A stretch of DNA of 10,061 nucleotides from Pseudomonadota bacterium (GTDB lineage: Bacteria; Pseudomonadota; Gammaproteobacteria; JAKAQQ01), in contig JAKARN010000041.1 in the NCBI GenBank assembly GCA_021828425.1, positions 1 to 10,061 on the forward strand, read 5' to 3'. A model generated the notes under the pieces. That model saw only the letters and a list, made by a program, of their open reading frames with translations, made no database searches and was not told where the DNA came from. Of this stretch, positions 1 through 6,131 are shown one piece after another (within the stretch, counting starts at the first letter, position 1; every line of letters starts with the position of its first letter). Position numbers and translations under genes: made by a program.

Positions 1-305
1 AAGACACTGCCCTCGCTTGTGTTCGGGGCCAAATAGCGCTGTGCATGGATCTCTCCGCCGCCCGAGGACGGGTAGCTCACCCACGCCACCACAAAATCGC
101 CTTGGGCATCCACTGCCACTTTTCCACCTGTCACCATGCCGCCGCCAGGCTCAATCACGATCGGAGTCACATTGATCAGGCCCCCGACCGCTCCACCGGA
201 TCCGGATCCCGCATGGGCCCAAGGCGAAGCGGCGAGTGCCATGGCCACGGCCACGGCCACAGGAGAAGCGTGGGCCGCCGAAAATCGGGGTTTCATGGTT
301 TTCAT
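1..305 (-). CDS. Secreted repeat protein, N-terminal fragment (runs off left edge)
   Basis: The reading frame is open from 305 to the left edge, so only the first 101 residues are seen. It starts at ATG 305 (MKTMKPRF) behind a GAGGAAA Shine-Dalgarno about 8 bases away; an in-frame ATG five codons upstream lacks a comparable site. Residues 1-32 form a Sec signal peptide: basic start, a VAVAVAMALAA core and an AHA cleavage motif before GSGSGG. The mature start is followed by GGKVAVDAQGDFVVAW and EIHAQRY. This DxxGDFVVAW...IxAQRY pattern is, from family knowledge, the unit of repeat proteins exported by many bacteria, often tens of units long and thought to form beta-propeller-like or adhesin-like folds. 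Function is unknown. It is transcribed away from the acyltransferase-like gene. A GGCCAC triplet repeat at 243-260 encodes part of the signal core. Confidence 0.78.
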   Translation of the reverse strand, partial: MKTMKPRFSAAHASPVAVAVAMALAASPWAHAGSGSGGAVGGLINVTPIVIEPGGGMVTGGKVAVDAQGDFVVAWVSYPSSGGGEIHAQRYLAPNTSEGSV

Positions 306-370
306 CAGAGATTTCCTCATTTCTAGGTTTCGTTCGCGCATTCTCGTCAGCACTCCCTAGCTGGTGTTTG

Positions 371-399
371 AGCCTAAACCAAATCATGGGAGCACGCAA
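371..399 (-). promoter_or_regulatory. Candidate promoter for the secreted repeat protein
   Basis: On the minus strand TTGCGT (399-394) and TAGGCT (376-371) are separated by 17 bases. Both hexamers match the sigma-70 consensus only partly. The predicted transcript would have a leader of about 60 bases before the ATG at 305. This is a weak call made from spacing and position. Confidence 0.28.
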
Positions 400-467
400 G
401 TGGCTTCCGCGGCCAGGGTCTCCAGCCAGCGCCCCCCCCCGGTTGCCCATCAACCCCTTGCTTTCCC

Positions 468-476
468 TGCTAAAAT
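468..476 (+). promoter_or_regulatory. Extended -10 promoter for the 514-1023 gene
   Basis: TGCTAAAAT is a TGn extended -10 element, with the hexamer TAAAAT at 471-476. It lies about 38 bases before the GTG start at 514. No good -35 hexamer is present at 16-18 bases, which is usual for extended -10 promoters. A short inverted repeat, GGTTG-cccat-CAACC (441-455), lies just upstream and could affect binding or be chance. A run of nine C at 432-440 adjoins it. Confidence 0.45.
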
Positions 477-513
477 CGGAAGATATCCCGCAGACGACCC
501 CAGGCTCACGACC

Positions 514-1023
514 GTGCCCGACAACTCCTCTCCCGATCCTGAATTTGGAATTGCCTTTCGCGACTATCGCCTGATTCCCGTGTTCCGGTCGACCACCCCC
601 GAATTGCGTGAGGCCGTGGTCGATTTCTGGCTGGGCGAAGGCGCCCTCCGGAACCGCCCGAGCGCCGAGGAGCGGGCCTTCGAACTGGTGTATGTGATCC
701 GGAACCGGCAACAGGAGCTGATCGGGGTCTCGACCGCGCAACTGGCACCGGGACTCGGGGGACAGCCCGCCTACTTCCTGCGGACCTTTATCCGGCCGGC
801 CGACCGTACACCCGGGCTCCCGCAGCGGGTGATCCGGGAGACCTGGCAGTTACTCAAACGGCGCACCCCCCCCGACGGGCCCCAAGGCGCCTTCCTCGTG
901 GGCGAGAACCCGAAGCTCCAGCGTCCCGGCATGAAACAGCAACTCGCCCGGCGCGGCTGGGATTATCTCGGACAAAACGCAAAAGGCCTTCCCCTCTGGG
1001 GGAAACCCTTCTCCCGGACCTGA
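514..1023 (+). CDS. GNAT-like acyltransferase-type protein (hypothetical)
   Basis: This is a 169-residue soluble protein if it starts at GTG 514, which is preceded by an extended -10 promoter. The open frame extends back to an ATG at 364, but that part is low-complexity and not protein-like. Visible blocks are RSTTPELREAVVDFWL (25-40), an IGVSTAQL strand (70-77), YFLRTFIRPADR (87-98) and a C-terminal VGENPKLQRPGMKQQLARRG (129-148) followed by WDYLGQN. The order of strands, with 'LIGVSTA' then 'FLRTFIRP' and a late 'ARRGWDYLG', resembles the GNAT acetyltransferase fold. The canonical acetyl-CoA loop is not clear, so enzyme activity is inferred only. It stands alone and converges on the next gene across 35 bases. 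A run of eight C at 866-873 lies within the coding region. Confidence 0.72.
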   Translation: MPDNSSPDPEFGIAFRDYRLIPVFRSTTPELREAVVDFWLGEGALRNRPSAEERAFELVYVIRNRQQELIGVSTAQLAPGLGGQPAYFLRTFIRPADRTPGLPQRVIRETWQLLKRRTPPDGPQGAFLVGENPKLQRPGMKQQLARRGWDYLGQNAKGLPLWGKPFSRT

Positions 1024-1036
1024 CCCCTCCAGGTCC
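1016..1036. terminator. Candidate hairpin between convergent genes
   Basis: GGACCT (1016-1021) and AGGTCC (1031-1036) form a perfect 6-bp stem with a 9-base loop that includes the plus-strand stop codon. It sits where two convergent transcripts meet. No T-tract follows on either side, so if it ends transcription it is not a canonical intrinsic terminator. Confidence 0.3.
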
Positions 1037-1058
1037 CACCCGCTCCCGGCTGGTGCGC

Positions 1059-1499
1059 TCAGGTCGCGGATTCGAGTCGATGGCGGAAGCCCGTGATCTG
1101 GATCCAGTAGAGGATCCAGCAGACGAACCCGGCCACGGAGGTCAGCAGGGACAATAACGGAACCAGGGAGACCACGGCCAGGATACACATGGCGAGACCG
1201 ATGCCACCGCCAAAACCGGACCCCTCGAGCCCGCGGGCCTCGAACTCGGCCTTGAGGGAATCGCGGATGTAAATCACGACAAAGAAATTCCAGACCAGGT
1301 TGAAGAAAGGGATCAACAGCAGAAAAACCAGGCCGGGTGACATTTTCCGGTTGGCGGGCGAAACCGCGTTCAGGGTTTTCATCAGGGAGACGAGATAGAG
1401 GATGGCGACCGTGAGCGCGGCCAGCCCAATGATCAGGCCAAAGAGCAGGCCCATGCCGGTCAGAAACATCCAGGGCGAAAATCCGTGGGCAGTCATCAT
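1059..1499 (-). CDS. Uncharacterised integral membrane protein (MSPG...IPFFNLVWNFF family)
   Basis: This 146-residue protein starts at ATG 1499, with GGAGA 6-8 bases upstream and a second ATG immediately after. It has about four membrane segments, at roughly residues 11-38, 57-77, 98-120 and 122-138. The block between segments, RKMSPGLVFLLLIPFFNLVW then IRDSLKAEFEARG, is a recurring signature of small bacterial inner-membrane proteins of unknown function. A glycine-rich loop (LEGSGFGGG) precedes the third helix. No catalytic motif, metal site or transporter signature is visible. The gene is monocistronic as far as the window shows, divergent from the BtuF-like gene and convergent with the acyltransferase-like gene, so neighbours give no functional hint. 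Confidence 0.8.
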   Translation of the reverse strand: MMTAHGFSPWMFLTGMGLLFGLIIGLAALTVAILYLVSLMKTLNAVSPANRKMSPGLVFLLLIPFFNLVWNFFVVIYIRDSLKAEFEARGLEGSGFGGGIGLAMCILAVVSLVPLLSLLTSVAGFVCWILYWIQITGFRHRLESAT

Positions 1500-1788
1500 G
1501 TGGGTTCTCCGTTCAAGGGATGGGGGATCAATCGGGCCGGCGCCCGGCGGAACATCGGGGCATCTCCTCGTTCCCTTCCCCCCGGTTCCGGATCCTGAGC
1601 GGCCGCCGTTTTTTTTCACTTCTTTTTTACACCACCTGCCACAGGACATGCAAGCCACAGGATCCGCGCTTACAATGAACCCGTTCCTTCCGGTTCCCCA
1701 ACCCACCGGATCGGCTTTTCTCGTCCCGATCCCCGAATCGCGGGAGATCCCTCGGAGGGGGAAAGACGACACCCCTGGAATCCGACCC
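1500..1788. promoter_or_regulatory. Divergent intergenic region with T-tracts and a direct repeat
   Basis: This 289-base region separates two divergent genes. It holds T8 (1609-1616) and T6 (1623-1628) tracts in otherwise GC-rich DNA, and two copies of GCCACAGGA at 1638-1646 and 1654-1662 (16-base period). On the plus strand TACAAT (1671-1676) is a fair -10 hexamer that would give a leader of about 105 bases for the gene at 1789. On the minus strand TTGCAT and TAAAAA flank an 18-base spacer between about 1653 and 1624, and could serve the membrane-protein gene. I found no cobalamin riboswitch motif. Confidence 0.4.
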
Positions 1789-2589
1789 ATGCCCGCCCCG
1801 CCCGAGCGCATCGTCTGCCTGACCGAGGAGACCACCGAAACCCTCTACCTCCTGGGTGAGGAGGGAAGAATCGTCGGCATCTCGGGATACACGGTCCGTC
1901 CAGAGCGCGCACGGCGCGAAAAACCCCGGGTTTCAGCATTCACGCACGCCAAAACCGAGCGCATCTTGGCCCTTGAACCGGATCTGGTCCTCGGCTTCTC
2001 CGATCTCCAGGCCGGCATTGCCGAATCACTCGTCCGCCAGGGCCTCGAGGTCCACCTCTTCAACCAGCGCAGCGTGGCGGGCATCCTGGCCATGATCGCG
2101 AACTTGGGTGCCCTGGTCGGCTGTCCGGAACGGGCCCGCGCGCTCGTCCGCACGCTCGAGGACGGACTCGACGAGATCAGTCAAGCAGCCCGGCTCTGGC
2201 CCCGGCATCCCACCGTTTATTTCGAGGAATGGGACGATCCCTTGATCTCGGGTATCGGGTGGGTCTCCGAACTGATCGAAATCGCGGGCGGCTGCGACTC
2301 ATTCGGCGATCAGGCCCGGCACGGCCTGGCCAAGAACCGCATCATCGCGGATCCAGCCCGGGTCGTTGCGGCGGATCCCGAAATCATCCTGGCGTCCTGG
2401 TGCGGCAAGAAGTTCCGTCCCGAGCGTCTCGCCGCCCGTCCGGGCTTCGCGGCCATCCGGGCCGTCGCCTCCGGATGGGTCCACGAAATCCCCTCGAGCG
2501 AGATCCTGCAACCCGGCCCCGCCGCACTGACCGACGGGATCCGAAGGATCCATGGGCTTTTCGGTCGCTGGGTGGCCCGTTACGCCTGA
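1789..2589 (+). CDS. BtuF-like cobalamin-binding protein lacking a signal peptide
   Basis: This 266-residue protein has the two-lobed periplasmic binding fold of the BtuF/FecB helical-backbone class (PF01497). Lobe 1 begins with RIVCLTEETTETLYLLG (7-23), then GISGYTVRP (30-38) and LALEPDLVLGFSDLQ (60-74). The linker carries TVYFEEWDDPLISGIGWVSE (142-161), and lobe 2 has ADPEIILASWCGKKFRPE (195-212) and a terminal SSEILQPGPAALTDG. These blocks are typical of proteins annotated as cobalamin-binding protein. No export signal precedes them: the open frame reaches back to 1402, but the added residues are proline-rich and not a leader, and ATG 1789 fits the family N-terminus. The protein is therefore probably cytoplasmic, or its role is not classical uptake. 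No ABC permease or ATPase adjoins. It converges on the MBL-fold gene with a 10-base overlap. Confidence 0.88.
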   Translation: MPAPPERIVCLTEETTETLYLLGEEGRIVGISGYTVRPERARREKPRVSAFTHAKTERILALEPDLVLGFSDLQAGIAESLVRQGLEVHLFNQRSVAGILAMIANLGALVGCPERARALVRTLEDGLDEISQAARLWPRHPTVYFEEWDDPLISGIGWVSELIEIAGGCDSFGDQARHGLAKNRIIADPARVVAADPEIILASWCGKKFRPERLAARPGFAAIRAVASGWVHEIPSSEILQPGPAALTDGIRRIHGLFGRWVARYA

Positions 2590-3680
2590 TCGGGCACGAT
2601 CCCGGCGGGAGTCCCGACCGCAAGACGGGCTGCGTGCCGGATCTCGTCGGGGCTCGTCAGCCGGCGACCGAACACGATGCGTGCCGGATCCTCGCGCCGT
2701 TCGAGAAAACCCGCCTGCCAGAGCCGGTGGAGATGGGCGAGCGTCTCGCCGAAGGCGAAAGCCCGCTCATGGTCACTGAGTTCGCGTTCGAACAGCACGG
2801 GAACCATGTCGGAAGCGGTCGCAAAGCTGCCGGAGAGGGCCGTCAGGAGTCGGGCCAGACGGTCCTCATGGTGGGCCAAGAGTTCCCCGACGCGTGCCCG
2901 GGCCCCACGGAAGGGCCGGCCGTGGGAAGGCAGGATGAGGGCGTCGTCTCCAAACGCCCGGAAGCGGGCGAGCGCCGCCAGAAAATCGCCGAGCGGATCA
3001 CCTTCGGGCTCGAGGGTGAAAACCGAGATGTTGCTCGAGATGGTGGGCAGCAGGAGATCGCCCGAAATCAAAACCGACTTTTCCGGGCAGTGGAAAAACG
3101 CGTGTTCCGGACTGTGCCCGGCTCCCGTTCCCACCTGCCAGCCCGGGCCGAGCGGAAGGACCTGCCCGGCCTCGATCCGTCTCAGCGAAGCCGGGAGGCG
3201 GGGCACCGCCCGGATGTAGAATCGGGCCCGCCCTTCGAACGAGTCCTGTTCCTGCGCCGTTGCCCCGTGCCGGGCGTAGAAACGGCCGAGCGTGGCCGCA
3301 TCGGCCGGCGGACTCCGGCCCTGGATGAGACAGGCGCCCAGATACTCGGCCAGGGTCATCCGGAGCGGAACCCCGAGCCGGTCGCAGAGCCAATGGGCCA
3401 GACCGACGTGATCCGGGTGGAGGTGGCTTACGATCACCGCCACGGCCCGTTCGCCGGCGAGCGGACCTTCGATGAGTTCTGACCAGGCGTCCCGGGTCGG
3501 CCGGGTATCCATCCCGGTATCCAGGAGGGCGTAGCGTTTCTTCTCCTCGTCGCGGAGGATCCAGAGATTCACATGGTCGAGGGCCAGGGGCAAGGGCATC
3601 CGGACCCACAAGACCCCGGGGGCGATTTCAAGCGTTGATCCGGGGGCCGGAGGCTCCCGGTCCAGGATTTCAAGGCTCAT
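2580..3680 (-). CDS. MBL-fold metallo-hydrolase (LACTB2-like)
   Basis: This 366-residue protein is a metallo-beta-lactamase-fold hydrolase. The metal motif is SHLHPDH at 85-91 (H86, H88, D90, H91), followed by H189 in GTGAGHSPEH, D208 in ISGDLLL and H253 in LPSHGRPF, so the two-metal site is complete. Residues from about 258 to 340 form a C-terminal winged-helix-like tail (HHEDRLARLL, ERAFAFGETLAHLHRLWQAG) found in LACTB2 and related hydrolases. Substrate is unknown; relatives cleave thioesters, phosphodiesters or RNA. The start is ATG 3680, where family similarity begins (MSLEILDREP); no clear Shine-Dalgarno is present. It lies 40 bases after the DsbG-like gene on the same strand and may be co-transcribed with it. 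Confidence 0.88.
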   Translation of the reverse strand: MSLEILDREPPAPGSTLEIAPGVLWVRMPLPLALDHVNLWILRDEEKKRYALLDTGMDTRPTRDAWSELIEGPLAGERAVAVIVSHLHPDHVGLAHWLCDRLGVPLRMTLAEYLGACLIQGRSPPADAATLGRFYARHGATAQEQDSFEGRARFYIRAVPRLPASLRRIEAGQVLPLGPGWQVGTGAGHSPEHAFFHCPEKSVLISGDLLLPTISSNISVFTLEPEGDPLGDFLAALARFRAFGDDALILPSHGRPFRGARARVGELLAHHEDRLARLLTALSGSFATASDMVPVLFERELSDHERAFAFGETLAHLHRLWQAGFLERREDPARIVFGRRLTSPDEIRHAARLAVGTPAGIVPDQA

Positions 3681-3720
3681 CGGGCAAAGGGGGAGGCGCG
3701 GGACGGGCCGGTAGCCGGCA

Positions 3721-4524
3721 TCACGGCTTCCCGGCGAGGCCGAGGAGATGGGACAGATCCTGCTCGGGCGGGACTCCGCTCGTGAGGTGGAGCCCCTCTC
3801 CCGGTGAGCGGACGATGATGCCGGGCGTCCCCTGGAACCCGAGCCAGCCGAACAGCAAGGTGGCATCGCGGATGGCCGCAAGCGTCCGGGGCTGGATCCG
3901 GTTCCGCGGCAGCGGCGGCAATCCGCCCTCGGCGTAGCGCGCCTCGAGGGTGTCGAGGGCGGCCTCCGGCCGGCGGCTCTGCAGGACCCTCGCGGCCTTG
4001 CCGAGACTGCTCCGGGCCAGTACCGCGACAAACAGGTAGCGCATCTGCAGACCATCCTTGAAAAGAGGTTTCACCCACTGCCAGAGGTGATGGCAGTAGA
4101 CGCAGTTGGGGTCGACCATGGCATAGACGATGGTGCGAGGATGGGCGGCACCCTCGGCCACCCACGGCAGGTGGTCGAGCCGGTTCCAGACCCCCCCCCG
4201 GACCAGATAACGGTCGAGGAACCGGGCGGTCAGATTCGTACCCTGGGCATCGATCAGGTTGCCCATGAGGATGCCGCGGCCATCCCCCACCGAGTAGACG
4301 AGGGCCCGATGCATGCCGGACTCGATCACGTAACCCTCGATGCCGAGCCCGGTCGGGAAACGCCGGACGACCCGGACCCCCATCCGCTTGAACAGCTGGA
4401 GGGTGGGGGCGGGGGATCGGGCCCACGCCCAGGAACCTGTCAGCACAAGGCCCAGGAACAGCGCCGAGAGCACCCGGGACCGGCCGGCTGGACGGGCACA
4501 AGGGGGGCTCGGGTTCGTTGGCAT
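3721..4524 (-). CDS. DsbC/DsbG-family thiol:disulfide interchange protein
   Basis: This periplasmic thioredoxin-fold protein has 267 residues from ATG 4524, which is preceded by a GGTGATC site; a GTG three codons upstream is the alternative. Residues 1-36 form a signal peptide (RSRVLSALFLGLVL, cleavage near AWA). An N-terminal dimerisation-type domain follows (about 38-110), then the redox motif VDPNCVYCHHLW with C141 and C144, and the cis-proline loop GFQGTPGII (P234). E. coli DsbG has CPYC and DsbC has CGYC, so the CVYC dipeptide is a variant. It probably isomerises disulfides or reduces sulfenylated cysteines in exported proteins. No DsbD-type reductase is in the window. The coding strand carries nine G in a row (4191-4199), which read as V-R-G-G-V. 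Confidence 0.87.
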   Translation of the reverse strand: MPTNPSPPCARPAGRSRVLSALFLGLVLTGSWAWARSPAPTLQLFKRMGVRVVRRFPTGLGIEGYVIESGMHRALVYSVGDGRGILMGNLIDAQGTNLTARFLDRYLVRGGVWNRLDHLPWVAEGAAHPRTIVYAMVDPNCVYCHHLWQWVKPLFKDGLQMRYLFVAVLARSSLGKAARVLQSRRPEAALDTLEARYAEGGLPPLPRNRIQPRTLAAIRDATLLFGWLGFQGTPGIIVRSPGEGLHLTSGVPPEQDLSHLLGLAGKP

Positions 4525-4551
4525 GGGGATCACCGGACCAGGGAGGCGGCC

Positions 4552-4557
4552 AGTATA
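4552..4557 (-). promoter_or_regulatory. Candidate -10 element for the DsbG-like gene
   Basis: TATACT on the minus strand (4557-4552) matches the sigma-70 -10 consensus at five of six positions and lies 27 bases before the ATG at 4524. No good -35 hexamer is seen at 17 bases. It sits in the 60-base gap after the gamma-glutamyltransferase stop, so the DsbG-like gene may be transcribed apart from the upstream operon. Confidence 0.4.
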
Positions 4558-4584
4558 CGACAGCCCGTCCTCCTCGTCCCCCCG

Positions 4585-6123
4585 TTACCAGCCGGCCGCG
4601 CATCCATCGGCGCGGGAATCGGATCCGGCCACAAAACCACCCTCCGCCGTCCGCAGGATCACCTGGGCGCGTCCAAAGCCATCGGTCGATTCCGAACGAA
4701 CGACTGCGTGTCCGTGCCGGGCCAATTCGTCCACAGCCGCCTCCGGGAAGTCGGGTTCGACTGCGACCCGCACGCCGCCGTCCCACCGCCATCGCGGCCG
4801 GTCGACGGCCGCCTGGGGCAGGTCACCGTGGTCGACCAGCCGCTGGACCAGCTGGAGATGCCCCTGGGGCTGCATGAAGCCGCCCATGACCCCGAAGGGC
4901 CCCCAGGGTTGCCCCTCCCGCATGAGAAACCCGGGCATGAGGGTGTGGTAGCTCCTCCGGCCGCCTCCGGCCCGGTTGGGATGCCCCTCCTTCCGGCTGA
5001 AGCAAAGTGCCCGGTTGGATAACGCGATCCCGGTTCCCGGAACCACGATTCCGGATCCGAAACCCATGTAGTTGGACTGGATGAAACTCACCATGAAACC
5101 CGACCGGTCCGCCGTCGCGAGAAAGACCGTTCCGCCCAGGTAGGGTGCCTCCGGCACGAAGGGATGCGCGCTGTCCCGGATTGCGGCCGCCTGCTCCCGG
5201 AGGTGTTCAGGGTCAAGGAGCGCCGTGATGGCCGGGCTGTCCCCGGGATCGCCGATCCGGGCCAAGGCTTCGGCAAAGGAGCGCTTGATGGCCTCGATAC
5301 TCTCGTGCATCACCTCACCGGGATCCGCGGGCGCCCTCATGGACAGGATCCCCAAAGCCTCGAGAGCCACGATGCCCTGGCTGTTCGGAGGCAGTTCATA
5401 GACCTCACAACCGTGGTAAGGGACCGACAGGGGATCCACCCAGAGACTGCGATGGGCGGCCAGATCCGAGGCCCGGAGCGCACCGCCCGCCCCCTGTGCG
5501 GCCCGGTCGATGGCCGCGGCGATCGTTCCCGTGTAGAAATCCTCCCCCCGGCTCTCCGCAATCCGCTCGAGGGTTGAAGCCAGCTCGGGAGAACGCCAGA
5601 GGGCACCCGCGCGCGGCACGAAGCCGGCCGGGAGGAAGGTGCGCTGCCAGTCCGCGAAGGCCGGATCCCGGAAACGTTCGGCCGCCTTGCGCCAGAATCG
5701 GGCCACCACGGGAGAAAGTGGAAAACCGTCCCGGGCGTACGCGATGGCCGGTGCGAACAGTTGCCGGAAAGGCAGGCGTCCCATGCGTTCGTGGAGATCG
5801 GCCCAGGCCCGCGGGGCACCCGGCACCATGACGGGTGTCCAGCCGCTTTCCGGCCACGGCGAGCCCAGTCCCGGCAGCAACGACGCTTCGGGCAGTGCGC
5901 CCGATCCGTTCAATCCCCAAAGCCGCCCCCCCTGGGAGACCAGGGCGAAGGCATCGGAGCCCAGGCCGTTACTGGTGGGTTCGACCACCGTGAGGGTGAT
6001 CGCGGCAGCCAGGGCGGCATCCACGGCATTGCCGCCCTCGCGGAGCATGAAAAGACCCGCTTGTGCGGCCAAGGGCTGGGACGTGGCGACAAGGCCGCGA
6101 TCCGCATGGACGCTCGAGCGCAT
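4585..6123 (-). CDS. ggt: Gamma-glutamyltransferase, cytoplasmic (YwrD-like)
   Basis: This 512-residue Ntn-hydrolase precursor belongs to the gamma-glutamyltranspeptidase family. The N-terminal half has GLVATSQPLAAQAGLFMLREGGNAVDAALA (in part 10-40) and VVEPTSNGLGSDAFAL (46-61). The autocatalytic cleavage site is YLGGTVFLATAD, making T332 the new N-terminal nucleophile. The small subunit carries SFIQSNYMGFGSG, YHTLMPG and FGVMGGFMQPQGHLQ. There is no signal peptide, unlike exported Ggt, and the MGGFMQPQGH block is characteristic of the YwrD-like subgroup. It probably hydrolyses or transfers gamma-glutamyl groups inside the cell. The start ATG 6123 has GAGGGA overlapping the TGA of the symporter gene 8 bases upstream, which indicates coupling. 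It is the last gene of the four-gene operon. Confidence 0.93.
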   Translation of the reverse strand: MRSSVHADRGLVATSQPLAAQAGLFMLREGGNAVDAALAAAITLTVVEPTSNGLGSDAFALVSQGGRLWGLNGSGALPEASLLPGLGSPWPESGWTPVMVPGAPRAWADLHERMGRLPFRQLFAPAIAYARDGFPLSPVVARFWRKAAERFRDPAFADWQRTFLPAGFVPRAGALWRSPELASTLERIAESRGEDFYTGTIAAAIDRAAQGAGGALRASDLAAHRSLWVDPLSVPYHGCEVYELPPNSQGIVALEALGILSMRAPADPGEVMHESIEAIKRSFAEALARIGDPGDSPAITALLDPEHLREQAAAIRDSAHPFVPEAPYLGGTVFLATADRSGFMVSFIQSNYMGFGSGIVVPGTGIALSNRALCFSRKEGHPNRAGGGRRSYHTLMPGFLMREGQPWGPFGVMGGFMQPQGHLQLVQRLVDHGDLPQAAVDRPRWRWDGGVRVAVEPDFPEAAVDELARHGHAVVRSESTDGFGRAQVILRTAEGGFVAGSDSRADGCAAGW

Positions 6124-6131
6124 GGGATCCC

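Noticed and set aside
243..260. Three tandem GGCCAC hexamers
   Set aside because: They encode an Ala/Val stretch in a signal peptide, and length changes would stay in frame; likely simple sequence of no special role.
1590..1616. Intrinsic terminator ending in T8
   Set aside because: The GC-rich part upstream of the T-run does not form a convincing stem, and no plus-strand gene ends nearby.
1500..1788. Cobalamin riboswitch before the BtuF-like gene
   Set aside because: No B12-box-like core or matching stems could be found in the leader.
2229..3482. 417-codon plus-strand frame across the BtuF/MBL junction
   Set aside because: Both ends overlap well-supported genes in other frames and the translation is arginine/proline-rich without motifs.
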